DNA from: Io17-Chloro-G2 sp034420695
GTDB taxonomy: Bacteria > Chloroflexota > Dehalococcoidia > Lucifugimonadales > UBA3495
Direction: 5' to 3'
Length of the DNA: 64,000 nt
NCBI GenBank assembly: GCA_034420695.1
Contig: DAOULB010000005.1
Span: forward strand, 97,502 to 161,501
Positions 6,968 to 15,985 of this stretch are shown piece by piece. The notes beneath the pieces were generated by a model. The model saw only the letters and a list, made by a program, of their open reading frames with translations, had not been told where the DNA came from and searched no databases. The stretch's first letter is position 1. Each line of letters opens with the position of its first letter. The translations under genes and the position numbers were made by a program.

Positions 6968-7303
6968 ATGGCCGCTGACTCTTCCGAGGTAGAAAAAGTG
7001 AAGGCCAGGTGGAGGGCGCCGGTGCCGCCGGTCGATTTGCGACGGTGGTGGCACGGTTACTTGGGGCACTTTTTGGAGGGGGCATTGGCGGCGGCAGCGA
7101 TGACGGCCGGGCCAATGCTGTGGCCGGACTTGGGGCCGTACCTCTTCGGCGCCGGGGCGCTGCTGCTGGCCGGCTCGATTGCCGCCCAGTGGCTGGGCTT
7201 TCTTCGCAAGAACGACACACCGGGCCGGGACGTCCACCACGTTCTGTTGGGCTACTGCGCCGGGTTGCTGTGCTGCGGGGCGTGGCTGTGGCGTTGGGGG
7301 TGA
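6968..7303 (+). CDS. Small membrane protein, unknown function
   Basis: ATG at 6968 is preceded by GGAAGGAGACA. The 111-residue product has an acidic/basic N-terminus and about three hydrophobic segments (about 38-55, 60-78 and 92-108) separated by a charged loop (FLRKNDTPGRDVHH). I recognise no family. It lies just after the truncated protease and before the tRNA cluster. Confidence 0.6.
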   Translation: MAADSSEVEKVKARWRAPVPPVDLRRWWHGYLGHFLEGALAAAAMTAGPMLWPDLGPYLFGAGALLLAGSIAAQWLGFLRKNDTPGRDVHHVLLGYCAGLLCCGAWLWRWG

Positions 7304-7435
7304 GGGATAGGCAAGGGTGTGCAACTTTCACCGGCGGCATTCCACAGGTGACAGGGCTGCGCCGAAACCGGGCAGGGGTGGAGGCGCGTGGGCAACGCGG
7401 GGAGGAGGGCTGTAGTGAGGCAAAGGGAGGGTTGG

Positions 7436-7510
7436 CAGGAGCGGCAGGATTCGAACCCGCGACCACTGGTTTTGGAGACCAGCGCTCTGGCCAGACTGAG
7501 CTACGCTCCT
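7436..7510 (-). tRNA. tRNA-Trp (CCA)
   Basis: A full cloverleaf can be drawn on the minus strand: acceptor AGGAGCG with CGCTCCT, anticodon loop CTCCAAA giving CCA, T-loop TTCGAAT, discriminator G as usual for tryptophan. The CCA end is not encoded. Confidence 0.93.
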
Positions 7511-7516
7511 GCGTGG

Positions 7517-7589
7517 TACCCCTGGAGGGACTCGAACCCCCGACGCGCGACTTAGGACGCCGCCGCTCTATCCTCTGAGCTACAGGGGC
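7517..7589 (-). tRNA. tRNA-Arg (CCU)
   Basis: Minus-strand cloverleaf with acceptor GCCCCTG/CAGGGGT, anticodon loop GTCCTAA giving CCU, T-loop TTCGAGT and discriminator A. It is the middle gene of a three-tRNA cluster. Confidence 0.92.
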
Positions 7590-7595
7590 AGGTGG

Positions 7596-7668
7596 TGGAG
7601 ATAGGGGGACTTGAACCCCCAACCTCGGCATTGCGAACGCCGCGCTCTCCCAGTTGAGCTATATCCCC
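7596..7668 (-). tRNA. tRNA-Ala (CGC)
   Basis: Minus-strand cloverleaf with acceptor GGGGATA/TATCTCC. The third pair is G:U, the identity element of alanine tRNAs. The anticodon loop TTCGCAA gives CGC. It is the first transcribed gene of the cluster. Confidence 0.92.
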
Positions 7669-7825
7669 CTATGCCCCCTTGCGGGAGACAGGCTCCAAAG
7701 GTTCCAAGGCCCGAAGGCACAAACCAAAAGGGTTAAACGCCTATCGGCCTATTGAAATCGTAAGACTGACGGACACTTGGTGTCAAGTCAATGGGCGGCT
7801 GCCACAGCGACTGCCGGATGGGATG

Positions 7826-8911
7826 CTATTGGTTTGGGAACACCACGGGCTTGACCTCCCGAAACTCGGCCATGGCCTGCAGGGCTTGGCTGACCCCGCC
7901 CAGGGAGTAGGAGCCGGTGATGAGGTTTTCGAAGGGGAACTTGTGCAGGCGGGTGGCCAGGAAGGTGACCGCTTGGTAGAAGTGGCGGCCCAGCGAGCCG
8001 ACAACGCCGATTATCTGCCGGTCCCTGAAGGCGTTGGCAGGGATGCTGATGTTTCCGTCGCCGCCGCCGATGGTCAGGTACCGCCCCCGGGCGCGGAGGA
8101 GGTCCAGGCCTTCCGGGATGGCGGCGGAGGTGGCGCACTGGATGACGACGTCGGGCCCCCGGCCATCGGTAAGCTCCCGGGCCCACTCCAGCCGGCCGGC
8201 TGCCTCGGGATAGTCATCCAGGTTCAGGGTGGCGTCGGCGCCCCATTGTGCGGCTACCTCCAAGCGGGCGGCGGGAGCTCCGATAACCAGGACCTTCCCG
8301 GCTCCCCGGTCCCGGGCCACGGCGGCAGCATAGAGCCCCACCGGACCGCATCCCTGCACCAGGACCGTTTCGTGGCTGGCCAGGGGGCCCAGGCGTTCGA
8401 AGCCGTGCATCACGGTCCTGAGGGCGCAGGCGGCGGAGGCGGCCAGTGGGGACGGCACCTCTTCGGGCACCCGGATGAGGTCGCAGCCGGGCGGCACATA
8501 GTGGTACTCGGCGCAGCCCCCCAGCAGGTAGGGGGGCTCGTCGCAGCGCATGCGGCCGAAGGCGTAGCTGTTGGTGCAGCCGGCGGGGTCGCCGGCCACG
8601 GTGCAGTAGTAGCAGTGGCCACAATGGGGGTAGGTGGAAATGATGCGGTCGCCATCGCCCAGGGGCTCCCCAAGCAGGTCGGTCCTGGCGCCGTTCATTT
8701 CCACTATCCGCCCGGTGGTCTCGTGGCCGGGAATGTAGGGAAGGCGGTCGGACTGCATCCGGCCGTGCCAGCAGTGGACGTCGGTGCCGCAGAGGGTAGC
8801 TGCGTCGACCCGTATGAGCAGGCCAGCGGGTTCCAGTTCCGGGGTGGGCACGGTCCGGACCTCCGAGGGTTGCTGGAAGCCGGTTATGACGGCAGCGCGG
8901 CATTCGGTCAT
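7826..8911 (-). CDS. Zinc-dependent alcohol dehydrogenase (MDR family)
   Basis: The 361-residue product is a medium-chain dehydrogenase/reductase. Catalytic zinc ligands are visible as Cys41 (TLCGTDVH) and His63-Glu64 (GHE). The structural zinc site is C97-x2-C100-x2-C103-x8-C112. The Rossmann motif GCGPVGLYAA lies near residue 185. It oxidises an alcohol or polyol with NAD(P) in the cytoplasm; substrate unknown. The gene is transcribed towards the tRNA cluster, with an unexplained 157-bp spacer between. Confidence 0.9.
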   Translation of the reverse strand: MTECRAAVITGFQQPSEVRTVPTPELEPAGLLIRVDAATLCGTDVHCWHGRMQSDRLPYIPGHETTGRIVEMNGARTDLLGEPLGDGDRIISTYPHCGHCYYCTVAGDPAGCTNSYAFGRMRCDEPPYLLGGCAEYHYVPPGCDLIRVPEEVPSPLAASAACALRTVMHGFERLGPLASHETVLVQGCGPVGLYAAAVARDRGAGKVLVIGAPAARLEVAAQWGADATLNLDDYPEAAGRLEWARELTDGRGPDVVIQCATSAAIPEGLDLLRARGRYLTIGGGDGNISIPANAFRDRQIIGVVGSLGRHFYQAVTFLATRLHKFPFENLITGSYSLGGVSQALQAMAEFREVKPVVFPNQ

Positions 8912-9106
8912 GTTGCTTTTCTCCTACTGGGTTACGCCTACTGAGTTCCGCGGGCAGGGTTCCGCCGGCGCAGGTCATCCGGCGGGCGGGGTCAAGCGTC
9001 TTTGGGGTATTCTTGTACCGGGAAGGGCAGTAAATGCGACTGGTCTACCCGATCAATGGCCCTTTGAATTATTATGGGCCTGCAGCACTTCGCGTGACGA
9101 GGTTCT

Positions 9107-10174
9107 ATGGGTAGTGACATTTCCGTAACGGGCGAAGGGAGAGGCGCGGCATCTGCGCCGGGATCCCCAGAGGCGGCCAGCCAGAACGGCGGCAACCCGG
9201 AAGGCCCCTTGCCCCGGACCAGGGAGGCGGTGGACTGGTGGTTGGCGCATTGGGGCCGTGAGGAGTTGCTTACCGGTGACGAGGCCATGTCCCGCCAGGA
9301 CGTTGAAGCGCTGATCAAGGTGAATGGCGGCACGGCTGTGGAACTGGACTTGAGCGTTCGCAATCTGAATTCCGCCGATCTGTCCGGGATGGACCTCAAG
9401 GAGGCCAGCCTGCAGGGAAGCGACCTGAGCCGGGCCAATCTCCGCGATTCCGACTTATTCCGGGCTGACCTGCGGGAGGCGGACCTGTTCCGGTCTGACC
9501 TCCGGGGAACGTTCTTGATGCAGGCTGACATGGAGAATGCGTACCTGTTAGCCGTAAGAATGAGCGACCAGACCAACTTGGAAGAGACAATCTGGGGGCA
9601 CAAATACATTAGCGGCTGGGAACGGATTAAGTTTTATCAGAATGCCCAGGCCAGCTACCGCCAACTGAACACTTGGCACCAGAACCACGGGCACCCTGAC
9701 ATTGCCGGCGAATTCCTGTACCGGGAGTGGGTCTGCAAACGGCTTCTTGCCTTGGAGCAACTGGGTGATGCCCTGGACTGGCGGCATCCTCTGGGGACGC
9801 TACTGGCCTTCAACCTGCAGTGGTGGCGCAACTTGTTCTACTTCATCTGGCTGGGCATTCATGAAATGCTCTTCGGCTATGGTGAGCGCCCGATCAGGGT
9901 CGCAATTACCGCTGCATCGGTTGTCCTGGGATTTGGCTTGGTCTATTTTCTATATCCTTTCTCCGAAGTGTTAGCCGCCAGCCGGGGTGAGTTCCTGGTA
10001 CGCGCCTGGGAATCGTTCTACTTTTCCTTGGTGTCATTCACCACCCTTGGTTATGGCGGGTGGGTCAAGCATCCAGACGACTGGATACGCAACTTGGGCG
10101 GACTGCAGTCCTTCATCGGGTTGTTTCTAACTGCGCTGTTCCTGGTGACTTTCAACCGGAAGTGGAACCGCTGA
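9107..10174 (+). CDS. Pentapeptide-repeat protein fused to a potassium-channel pore
   Basis: The 355-residue product has a disordered N-terminus, a run of pentapeptide repeats at about residues 84-150 (SRANLRDSDLFRADLREADL), a linker helix region, and a C-terminal two-transmembrane pore module. The first hydrophobic helix is around residues 262-284. The pore loop contains SFTTLGYGGW, matching the T-x-GYG potassium selectivity filter, and a final helix (LFLTALFLVTF) follows. Related fusions are annotated as potassium channel family proteins. An ATG at 9288 is an alternative start that would remove about 60 poorly conserved-looking residues. Confidence 0.85.
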   Translation: MGSDISVTGEGRGAASAPGSPEAASQNGGNPEGPLPRTREAVDWWLAHWGREELLTGDEAMSRQDVEALIKVNGGTAVELDLSVRNLNSADLSGMDLKEASLQGSDLSRANLRDSDLFRADLREADLFRSDLRGTFLMQADMENAYLLAVRMSDQTNLEETIWGHKYISGWERIKFYQNAQASYRQLNTWHQNHGHPDIAGEFLYREWVCKRLLALEQLGDALDWRHPLGTLLAFNLQWWRNLFYFIWLGIHEMLFGYGERPIRVAITAASVVLGFGLVYFLYPFSEVLAASRGEFLVRAWESFYFSLVSFTTLGYGGWVKHPDDWIRNLGGLQSFIGLFLTALFLVTFNRKWNR

Positions 10175-10272
10175 CCTTCTGATCTTCTTACTTTTTCAAG
10201 ACCTTCTTATTCCTTCAACAGGTTGCTTAAGGGTACCGGCAACTGTGCCCGGGAATGGAACCGGTAGCTGCA

Positions 10273-12081
10273 CTACGGGGTAGCCAGCGGGGCATTGGGG
10301 TCCCACCAGACGTTTTCCCACTTGAGGGTCAACTCGCCGCTGAGGGGCCTGATCCAGTTCATCAACCGGTGGTCGTACACCATGCCCATGTCCCGCCAGA
10401 TGGTGGGAACCCAGTGGGTCTCGCCCTGCCGCAAGTAGGCCATTATTTCCTTGAGGATTTCCGCTCTTTCTTCGGTGTCGGCAGCGTCCGCCTGGGCCTC
10501 CAGCAGCTTGGTGAACTCGGGGTCGCTCCAGTTGTCGGGGTTGCCGGCGGTGTTCAGGTCGTAGGCGTACTGGAGGTTGTCCGAGGGGTCGATAATCATC
10601 TGGATAGACCCGCCGGCGAAGGAGATGGGATGCCTGCCTTCGATCTGGTTGGCGTGGTAGGCGGCGGTGTCCACAGGGCGAAGCTCAAGGTCTATTCCCA
10701 AGTCTCTCCTCAGTTGTTCGCTGATAACCTCGGTCGTGGAGGTTGCCAGGCTGCCCTGGCCCATGTTCAGCTCTACCGAGAAGCCGTCGGGATAGCCGGC
10801 CTCGGCCAGCAGGGCTTTGGCTTCGGCAATGTCTTCGGCCTTGTCCTCCCGGTAGCCTGGCTGGCCCACTAGCTCTATGTCTTCCATACCGAGGCCGCGC
10901 ATGGTGAAGAAGTCGCCAAGATTGGCTCCGTAGCCGTATTCTTCGGTGTAATAGACCACGTCCAACAGGTGCTGGCGGTTTATACCCAAGTAGAAGGCCC
11001 GCCTAACCCTGGGGTCGTCGAAAGGCGTCTGCTGGGTCAAAACGAAGCCGGTGCCGCCGTAAGTGGGGATGAAGTCGGCCTGCAGAGTGCCCTTGGAGTC
11101 TTCCAGGACCTTTAGGACATCCCGGCGGCGGAAGAGGCTGCTGTAGCCCAGGGTAGCGTGGACTTGGCCCGCATCAAAAGCGGCGTAGATGCCGGGCACG
11201 GTTGGGATGATGTTGTACTTCCAGCCGTCGAAGAAGGGAAGGCCGGACTTGAAGTAGTCGCTGTTTCTCTCGTATTCCACGGAAATTGCCCGGTCGTAGT
11301 CAACCAGCTTCCAAGGGCCGGAGCCAATCAGATTTTCCGGACAGCAGTTGATATCATCCGGCGACTGGCTTTCCACGATGTGCTTGGGGTACATCTTCAT
11401 GGACTCGCTGGCCAAAACTGGAAGGAAGACCGCCCCGGCTGAAATAAGGGGCATGTTTACGGTTTTGTCGTCCACCGCCTCGGCGGTCTGATATTCGTAG
11501 AACTCCCGGAGGGCGGCGGTCCTGGTCCTCTTTTCTCCGGGCTGGACGATGCGGTCGAGGCTGAAGACGATGTCGTCGGCGGTGACGGGTTCGCCGTCGT
11601 GCCAGCGGGCGTCATGGATAGTGAAGGTGTAGTTGAGGCCATCCTCGCTCACTTCCCAGCTCGACGCCAAGTCACCGGTTATCTCGGTGATGTTGATGGG
11701 GTCGTATTGGATGAGTTGGTTGAACCGGGGGGAGAAAATCCTCTGGCAACTCAACGTGCTGCTGCACCGGTGCAGGTCCACTTCTCCGGGCTTTATCCGC
11801 TGGACTATCTGGAGGACCATGCTCTCGTGCCTGGCCTGGGAGGCCCAGCCGGGCACCAAGGGGAACTCCATTACCTCGCCCCGGGGAGCCGGTGCAATGG
11901 TTGGCACGGCCGTCGCGGTAGGAGGGGTGGTTGCCGTTGGCGGCTGGGTCGGAGCGGCCCTCGTCATAACATCCGAACGATCCTCCGGAGTGTCGGAACC
12001 GCCGCAGGCCACTGCGAAGACCGAGGCAAGCAGCAGGGCGATGGGGATCATCACGGCGGACTTACTGAGTAGCCTATTCAT
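10273..12081 (-). CDS. ABC transporter substrate-binding lipoprotein, peptide/nickel (SBP_bac_5) family
   Basis: The 602-residue precursor starts with a lipoprotein signal ending FAVACGG (Cys26) and a Thr/Pro-rich linker. The remainder is a family-5 solute-binding protein: LASSWEVSEDGLNYTFTI, WHDGEPVTADDIVFSLDRI, GSGPWKLVDY, DDPRVRRAFYLGINR and EAGYPDGF are hallmark segments. It would bind oligopeptides or another small organic outside the membrane. No permease or ATPase genes are adjacent, so it is an orphan binding protein here. Confidence 0.92.
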   Translation of the reverse strand: MNRLLSKSAVMIPIALLLASVFAVACGGSDTPEDRSDVMTRAAPTQPPTATTPPTATAVPTIAPAPRGEVMEFPLVPGWASQARHESMVLQIVQRIKPGEVDLHRCSSTLSCQRIFSPRFNQLIQYDPINITEITGDLASSWEVSEDGLNYTFTIHDARWHDGEPVTADDIVFSLDRIVQPGEKRTRTAALREFYEYQTAEAVDDKTVNMPLISAGAVFLPVLASESMKMYPKHIVESQSPDDINCCPENLIGSGPWKLVDYDRAISVEYERNSDYFKSGLPFFDGWKYNIIPTVPGIYAAFDAGQVHATLGYSSLFRRRDVLKVLEDSKGTLQADFIPTYGGTGFVLTQQTPFDDPRVRRAFYLGINRQHLLDVVYYTEEYGYGANLGDFFTMRGLGMEDIELVGQPGYREDKAEDIAEAKALLAEAGYPDGFSVELNMGQGSLATSTTEVISEQLRRDLGIDLELRPVDTAAYHANQIEGRHPISFAGGSIQMIIDPSDNLQYAYDLNTAGNPDNWSDPEFTKLLEAQADAADTEERAEILKEIMAYLRQGETHWVPTIWRDMGMVYDHRLMNWIRPLSGELTLKWENVWWDPNAPLATP

Positions 12082-12136
12082 TATTACCAGACCTCCAGGT
12101 TGTAGATCCGCGCGGCGGGTGGTTCCGGCCCTTCAC

Positions 12137-13207
12137 TTAGAGGGCGTGAAGGGCCCTGGGGTTGTCGTCGAGTATTTTGTCGATGACCCCGGGGCTGATG
12201 TCCCCTATATTCTTCAGGTTCCGGATTGCTTCGATCTCGCTGGAAGTGTCGGTGTGGCCGTAATCCGTTCCAATAACCAGGTTGTCATCCCCCGAGTACT
12301 TCAGAACCCAAGGCAAGTCGTCGCTGGTCTGGCAGGTGACGTAGACCCCGTATTCCTTGAGAGGGTTGTCGGGAAGTTTCTTGTTCAGGCGGCGCCTCTT
12401 CAGGTCGGCCACGACGTAGGGCACCCACTGGGCGCCGGCCTCCACGAAGCTGAACTTGAGGTTGGGGAACAGTTCGGGGATTTCGCTGGCGATAATGGCG
12501 TGGCAGGAGGCGACGGTGGGGACGTTGAACCGCCAGAAGGCCGCAGCGCCGGCGCCGTTGTACTGGCTCACCAAGTCGAGGTTTGACGGGTTGGCGTTGG
12601 CGATGTGGAAGACTATGGGAACGTTCAGGCGGCTCGCTTCTTCATATATGGGGTAGAAGTAGGGGTCGGTGGGGATCCTGTTCCCCTCGATGGGCCGCAT
12701 GGCTGCTCCGCATCCGCCGTGCTCAACGCTGGTGCGCAATTCCTGCAGGGCCTCGTCCATGGCCATGTAGGGCAGGACGGGCACCCAGCGAAGCCGGTTA
12801 TCGCTCTGGTTGTATATGTCGGTAAGCCAGCGGTTGTAGGCCCGGCACACCGCCACCTCGGCTTCCGGGCGGTCGGCGATCTGCTCGATGAATATAGTGT
12901 TGTGGAGGACCTGGATGTCTATTCCCAGTTCGTCCATGTGGCGGAGGCGCGCGCCGATGTTTTCCATATAGCGGGCGGCGCGGGAGACCTCCACGTTTCT
13001 CCCGGTATCCCTGGCGGTTTCCTCCTCCAGGGTTGGGTCGGATATGGGGTCCCTGGCGGGCCGGCGGATTTTGCCGTCGCACATCCAGAAGAACCTGCCG
13101 TCCACCGGGCCAACCAATGCCGGCCGGAACTTGGCATCGGACGGGTCCATGTAGTCCCAAGTGTGTTCGGTCTCAACGACGTGGGCATCAGCATCTATTA
13201 CTGCCAT
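12137..13207 (-). CDS. Amidohydrolase family 2 metal-dependent hydrolase
   Basis: The 356-residue protein begins with the strand IDADAHVVE. It continues with the Amidohydro_2 TIM-barrel pattern: IVFHIANANP for the mid-barrel histidine, FSFVEAGAQWVPY, and GTDYGHTDTSSE near residue 310 for the catalytic aspartate. Members hydrolyse or decarboxylate cyclic and aromatic acids. Only one of the two usual N-terminal histidines is visible (D-x-D-x-H). It lies 55 bases upstream of the binding-protein gene in the same direction, so co-transcription is likely. Confidence 0.88.
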   Translation of the reverse strand: MAVIDADAHVVETEHTWDYMDPSDAKFRPALVGPVDGRFFWMCDGKIRRPARDPISDPTLEEETARDTGRNVEVSRAARYMENIGARLRHMDELGIDIQVLHNTIFIEQIADRPEAEVAVCRAYNRWLTDIYNQSDNRLRWVPVLPYMAMDEALQELRTSVEHGGCGAAMRPIEGNRIPTDPYFYPIYEEASRLNVPIVFHIANANPSNLDLVSQYNGAGAAAFWRFNVPTVASCHAIIASEIPELFPNLKFSFVEAGAQWVPYVVADLKRRRLNKKLPDNPLKEYGVYVTCQTSDDLPWVLKYSGDDNLVIGTDYGHTDTSSEIEAIRNLKNIGDISPGVIDKILDDNPRALHAL

Positions 13208-13274
13208 GGCGGTCTGGCTCCTCTCCCAAAGTTGGTGGTTCTACAGGCCTTCTTTATTCCTGATTTCAACCATA

Positions 13275-13291
13275 GGCTGGAAAAACCAGCC
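13275..13291. other. Small inverted repeat in divergent spacer
   Basis: GGCTGG-AAAAA-CCAGCC is a perfect 6-bp hairpin in the spacer between the divergent amidohydrolase and DUF1501 genes. It could be an operator or a terminator of an upstream transcript. Confidence 0.4.
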
Positions 13292-13403
13292 GTAATCGGA
13301 CGCATTATGGCTGAATTCGTAACCAAAGAGTCTCTTCAAACAGGACTTTCAACGAATTGGTGGGAGTCTACTAGCGCAAGAAGGATTAGTCAATTCGCCA
13401 AGT

Positions 13404-13432
13404 TTGACTGGCGTTGGCGGCGCTGCTAGAGT
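13404..13432 (+). promoter_or_regulatory. Predicted promoter of the DUF1501 gene
   Basis: TTGACT (13404-13409) and TAGAGT (13427-13432) are 17 bases apart, about 60 bases upstream of the ATG at 13493. Confidence 0.5.
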
Positions 13433-13492
13433 GAATTTCCAGCTGGCAAAGACCTTTCGGAGCCAACACCTTTCTGAGGAAGGGACCCTGCT

Positions 13493-14620
13493 ATGACGAC
13501 GACGAACAGGGATAATATCCTGGTGGTAGTGCAACTGACCGGGGCAAACGACTACATGAACACCGTCGTTCCCTATTCCAACCCTCTTTACCGGGACAAC
13601 CGTCCGACGGTGGGGATAGCCCCGGAAGAGGCGCTGCCCATCGATGAGGACTATGGATTCAGTCCAGCGTTCGCCCCGGTGAAGGAGTTATACGACCGGG
13701 GGAAAGTGGCGGTGCTCAACGGCGTCGGCTATCCCAACCCCAACCGTTCCCACTTTCGTTCAATGGACATCTGGCACACCTGCGAGCCGGAAAAGATTGC
13801 GACCGAAGGTTGGCTGGGCAAGGCGATTCGGGACTTGGACCCCTCGGGCGAAAACGTGGTGACGGGGGTGAACGTGGGAAGGGGCCTTCCCAGGGCGATG
13901 GCCCTGCCCGGCGTGCCGGTGGCCTCGGTGGGAGACTTGGAATCCTACGGCGTGCTTAACGAGTTTGCAGACAATCCCAGGCGCTCCGAGGCACTGGACA
14001 CCTTCGCCAGGATGTATGCGCCGGCCATCGGCAGCGGGCCGGTGATGGAATACTTGGGACAGACCGGACAGGGAGCTCTCCGGGGAGCGGACCTGCTGCA
14101 GCAGGCGCCGGCGAAGTATTCCTCGAGCGTCGAGTACGCTGGCACCCCCATTGGCAGGAACCTGCAGAGCATTGCCAAGGTGCTGACGGCGGACCTTGGG
14201 ACGCGGGTCTTCTACACGCAGCACGCCGGGTATGACACCCACGCCAACCAGCCGACGGTGCAGCCCCAGTTGCTGCAGGAACTGGCCCAAGGGCTGTCGG
14301 ACTTTCAGGCGGACTTGGAAGATCACCGCTGCTCGGACAATGTCCTGGTCTACGTGTTTACCGAGTTCGGACGCCGGGTCAGGGACAACGGCTCCGGTAC
14401 CGACCACGGCTCCGGAGGCGGCGGGTTTGTCATTGGAGACCGGGTCAAGGGCGGCATGTACGGTGAGTACCCATCCTTGAGAGATGAAGACCTTCTGGAA
14501 GGAGACCTCCACTTCACCCAGGACTTCCGCGGGGTGTACTCGACCATCCTGGAGAAGTGGCTGGGCTTGGACCCGCGACCCATAGTGGGCGGCGTCTTCG
14601 AGCAGCCCGCATTCCTTTAG
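13493..14620 (+). CDS. DUF1501 family protein
   Basis: The 375-residue protein matches the DUF1501 family: VVVQLTGANDYMNTVVPY at the N-terminus, HFRSMDIWHT, YTQHAGYDTHANQ, VYVFTEFGRRVRDNGSGTDHG and a C-terminal HFTQDFRGVYSTILEKWLG. The family is related to sulfatase/phosphatase folds, and the conserved Asp/His/Glu residues suggest metal binding. Many members carry a Tat signal; none is visible here, so the protein may be cytoplasmic. The catalytic role is not established. Confidence 0.88.
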   Translation: MTTTNRDNILVVVQLTGANDYMNTVVPYSNPLYRDNRPTVGIAPEEALPIDEDYGFSPAFAPVKELYDRGKVAVLNGVGYPNPNRSHFRSMDIWHTCEPEKIATEGWLGKAIRDLDPSGENVVTGVNVGRGLPRAMALPGVPVASVGDLESYGVLNEFADNPRRSEALDTFARMYAPAIGSGPVMEYLGQTGQGALRGADLLQQAPAKYSSSVEYAGTPIGRNLQSIAKVLTADLGTRVFYTQHAGYDTHANQPTVQPQLLQELAQGLSDFQADLEDHRCSDNVLVYVFTEFGRRVRDNGSGTDHGSGGGGFVIGDRVKGGMYGEYPSLRDEDLLEGDLHFTQDFRGVYSTILEKWLGLDPRPIVGGVFEQPAFL

Positions 14621-14674
14621 AGGCTCTCAACCAGGTGATAATTCCGGCCGAGTTGTGCGTTTCTTGGTAGATTC

Positions 14675-15541
14675 ATGGTAAAGGTTGCACTGGCCCTTCC
14701 TGCGGGCATGCCGGACGTACCCGGTCCCCTGGTAATCGAGTGGGCTCGCGCGATAGAAGAGGGGCCGTTTTCCAGCATCTCTACTATAGACCGCTTGGTC
14801 TATCCCAACTGGGAACCATTAGCGGCGCTGGCTGCCGCGGCGGCGGTCACTCGCCGGGTCCGCCTGATGACGTCGGTGGTCATTGCTCCCGTTAGGGACG
14901 CGGCGTTGCTGGCCAAGCAGGCGGCCACAATTGACGTTCTTTCCGGAGGCAGGCTTTCGCTGGGTATGGGCGTGGGGCGCAAGGCCGACGACTTCGTTGC
15001 CGCGGACCGGCCGATGCCAAGGCGGGGAAAGCGATTCGAAGAACAACTGGCGGTAATGCGCCGCATCTGGGCGGGCCAAGAGCCAGCGGGAGGAGTGGGG
15101 CCAGTTGGCCCGGCCCCGGTCCAAGCCGGCGGCCCGGAAATACTCATCGGCGGCTCAGCTCCAGCGGCGGTCAAGCGGGCCGGACGATTGGGGGACGGCT
15201 ATATTGGTTCAGGGAGCCCAGAGACGGCCGGCGGGCAGTTCCGGCTGGTGGAGGAGGCTTGGCGGGGAATGGGAAGACCCGGGAGCCCCAGGCTGCTAGC
15301 CACCGCCGGGATTGCGCTGGGGGCGGACGCGGCCGAGCGCGGGGCCGACCAGATACGGCATTACAACGCAATCTACGGGCCCGAGGCGGCCGAAAGGGCG
15401 ACCCGGGGGTTGGTTGCTTCGCGGGAAGCGGTGCTGGACCTGCTGAAACGGTTTGAAGACATTGGCTTGGACGAGCTTGTGTTCATTCCCAGGGTGCCCG
15501 ACTTGGAGCAGGTCGACCGGCTGGCCCAGATAATTGGCTGA
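14675..15541 (+). CDS. LLM-class flavin-dependent oxidoreductase
   Basis: At 288 residues this is a compact luciferase-like enzyme. Visible are the N-terminal strand VKVALALPAG, VRLMTSVVIAP, the GGRLSLGMGVGR loop, RIWAGQEPAGG and GPEILIGGSAPAAVKRAGR. The length and SGGR-type loop fit F420- or FMN-dependent oxidoreductases. The substrate is unknown. It follows the DUF1501 gene after 54 bases with no strong ribosome site. Confidence 0.85.
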   Translation: MVKVALALPAGMPDVPGPLVIEWARAIEEGPFSSISTIDRLVYPNWEPLAALAAAAAVTRRVRLMTSVVIAPVRDAALLAKQAATIDVLSGGRLSLGMGVGRKADDFVAADRPMPRRGKRFEEQLAVMRRIWAGQEPAGGVGPVGPAPVQAGGPEILIGGSAPAAVKRAGRLGDGYIGSGSPETAGGQFRLVEEAWRGMGRPGSPRLLATAGIALGADAAERGADQIRHYNAIYGPEAAERATRGLVASREAVLDLLKRFEDIGLDELVFIPRVPDLEQVDRLAQIIG

Positions 15542-15573
15542 GCGGCGTATCCCCGACCAATGGCGCTAATACG

Positions 15574-15903
15574 CTAATACTGGAACTCCTCCCGTACTGG
15601 GCTGAACACGTCCAGGACCTTCACCGGAGCATCGCCTCCCTTGGCGGAGTGCTCGACCTCGCCCGGAATGATGTACATGTCGCCGGGCTGCAGATTCCGG
15701 ACCTCGCCGCCAATGGACATTTCCAGTTCACCCTCGACGACGATGCCTCCCTGTTCGTGGGGGTGGGTGTGCAGCGGCACCTCGGCTCCGGCGTCGATTT
15801 CCACTAAGGAGAGAAGCATTTTATCCCCCCAGAAGGTGCGGGTCCGGGCGCCCGGGGCCAGTTCCAGGGGGTCTCTGTCAGCGGCGTTTTTGAAGTAGGT
15901 CAT
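15574..15903 (-). CDS. Cupin-domain protein
   Basis: I start at the ATG at 15903 because GGAGG precedes it by 8 bases; an in-frame ATG at 15924 lacks a ribosome site. The 109-residue product is a single conserved beta-barrel: motif 1 is VPLHTHPHEQGGIVVEGELE (two His, one Glu) and motif 2 is PGDMYIIPGEVEHSAKGG. These residues bind a metal. Small cupins act as isomerases, dioxygenases or sensors; the substrate cannot be deduced. Confidence 0.85.
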   Translation of the reverse strand: MTYFKNAADRDPLELAPGARTRTFWGDKMLLSLVEIDAGAEVPLHTHPHEQGGIVVEGELEMSIGGEVRNLQPGDMYIIPGEVEHSAKGGDAPVKVLDVFSPVREEFQY

Positions 15904-15985
15904 GGCGGAGCCTCCGAGGGGCATGATTTGTACTCGGCTTCCGGACTATACCACTTGTTTCGGTCCCAGTTGTTTATTCCTGTCA

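Noticed and set aside
6968..7303. Prophage remnant next to a tRNA cluster
   Set aside because: Only a single small membrane protein is seen; no integrase, attachment-site duplication or phage structural gene is present.
7009..7631. Long frames on both strands over the tRNA cluster
   Set aside because: They run through three convincing tRNA genes and show no protein family features.
7679..8944. 421-residue plus-strand frame
   Set aside because: It is antisense to a clear zinc alcohol dehydrogenase with all metal ligands; high GC keeps the opposite strand open.
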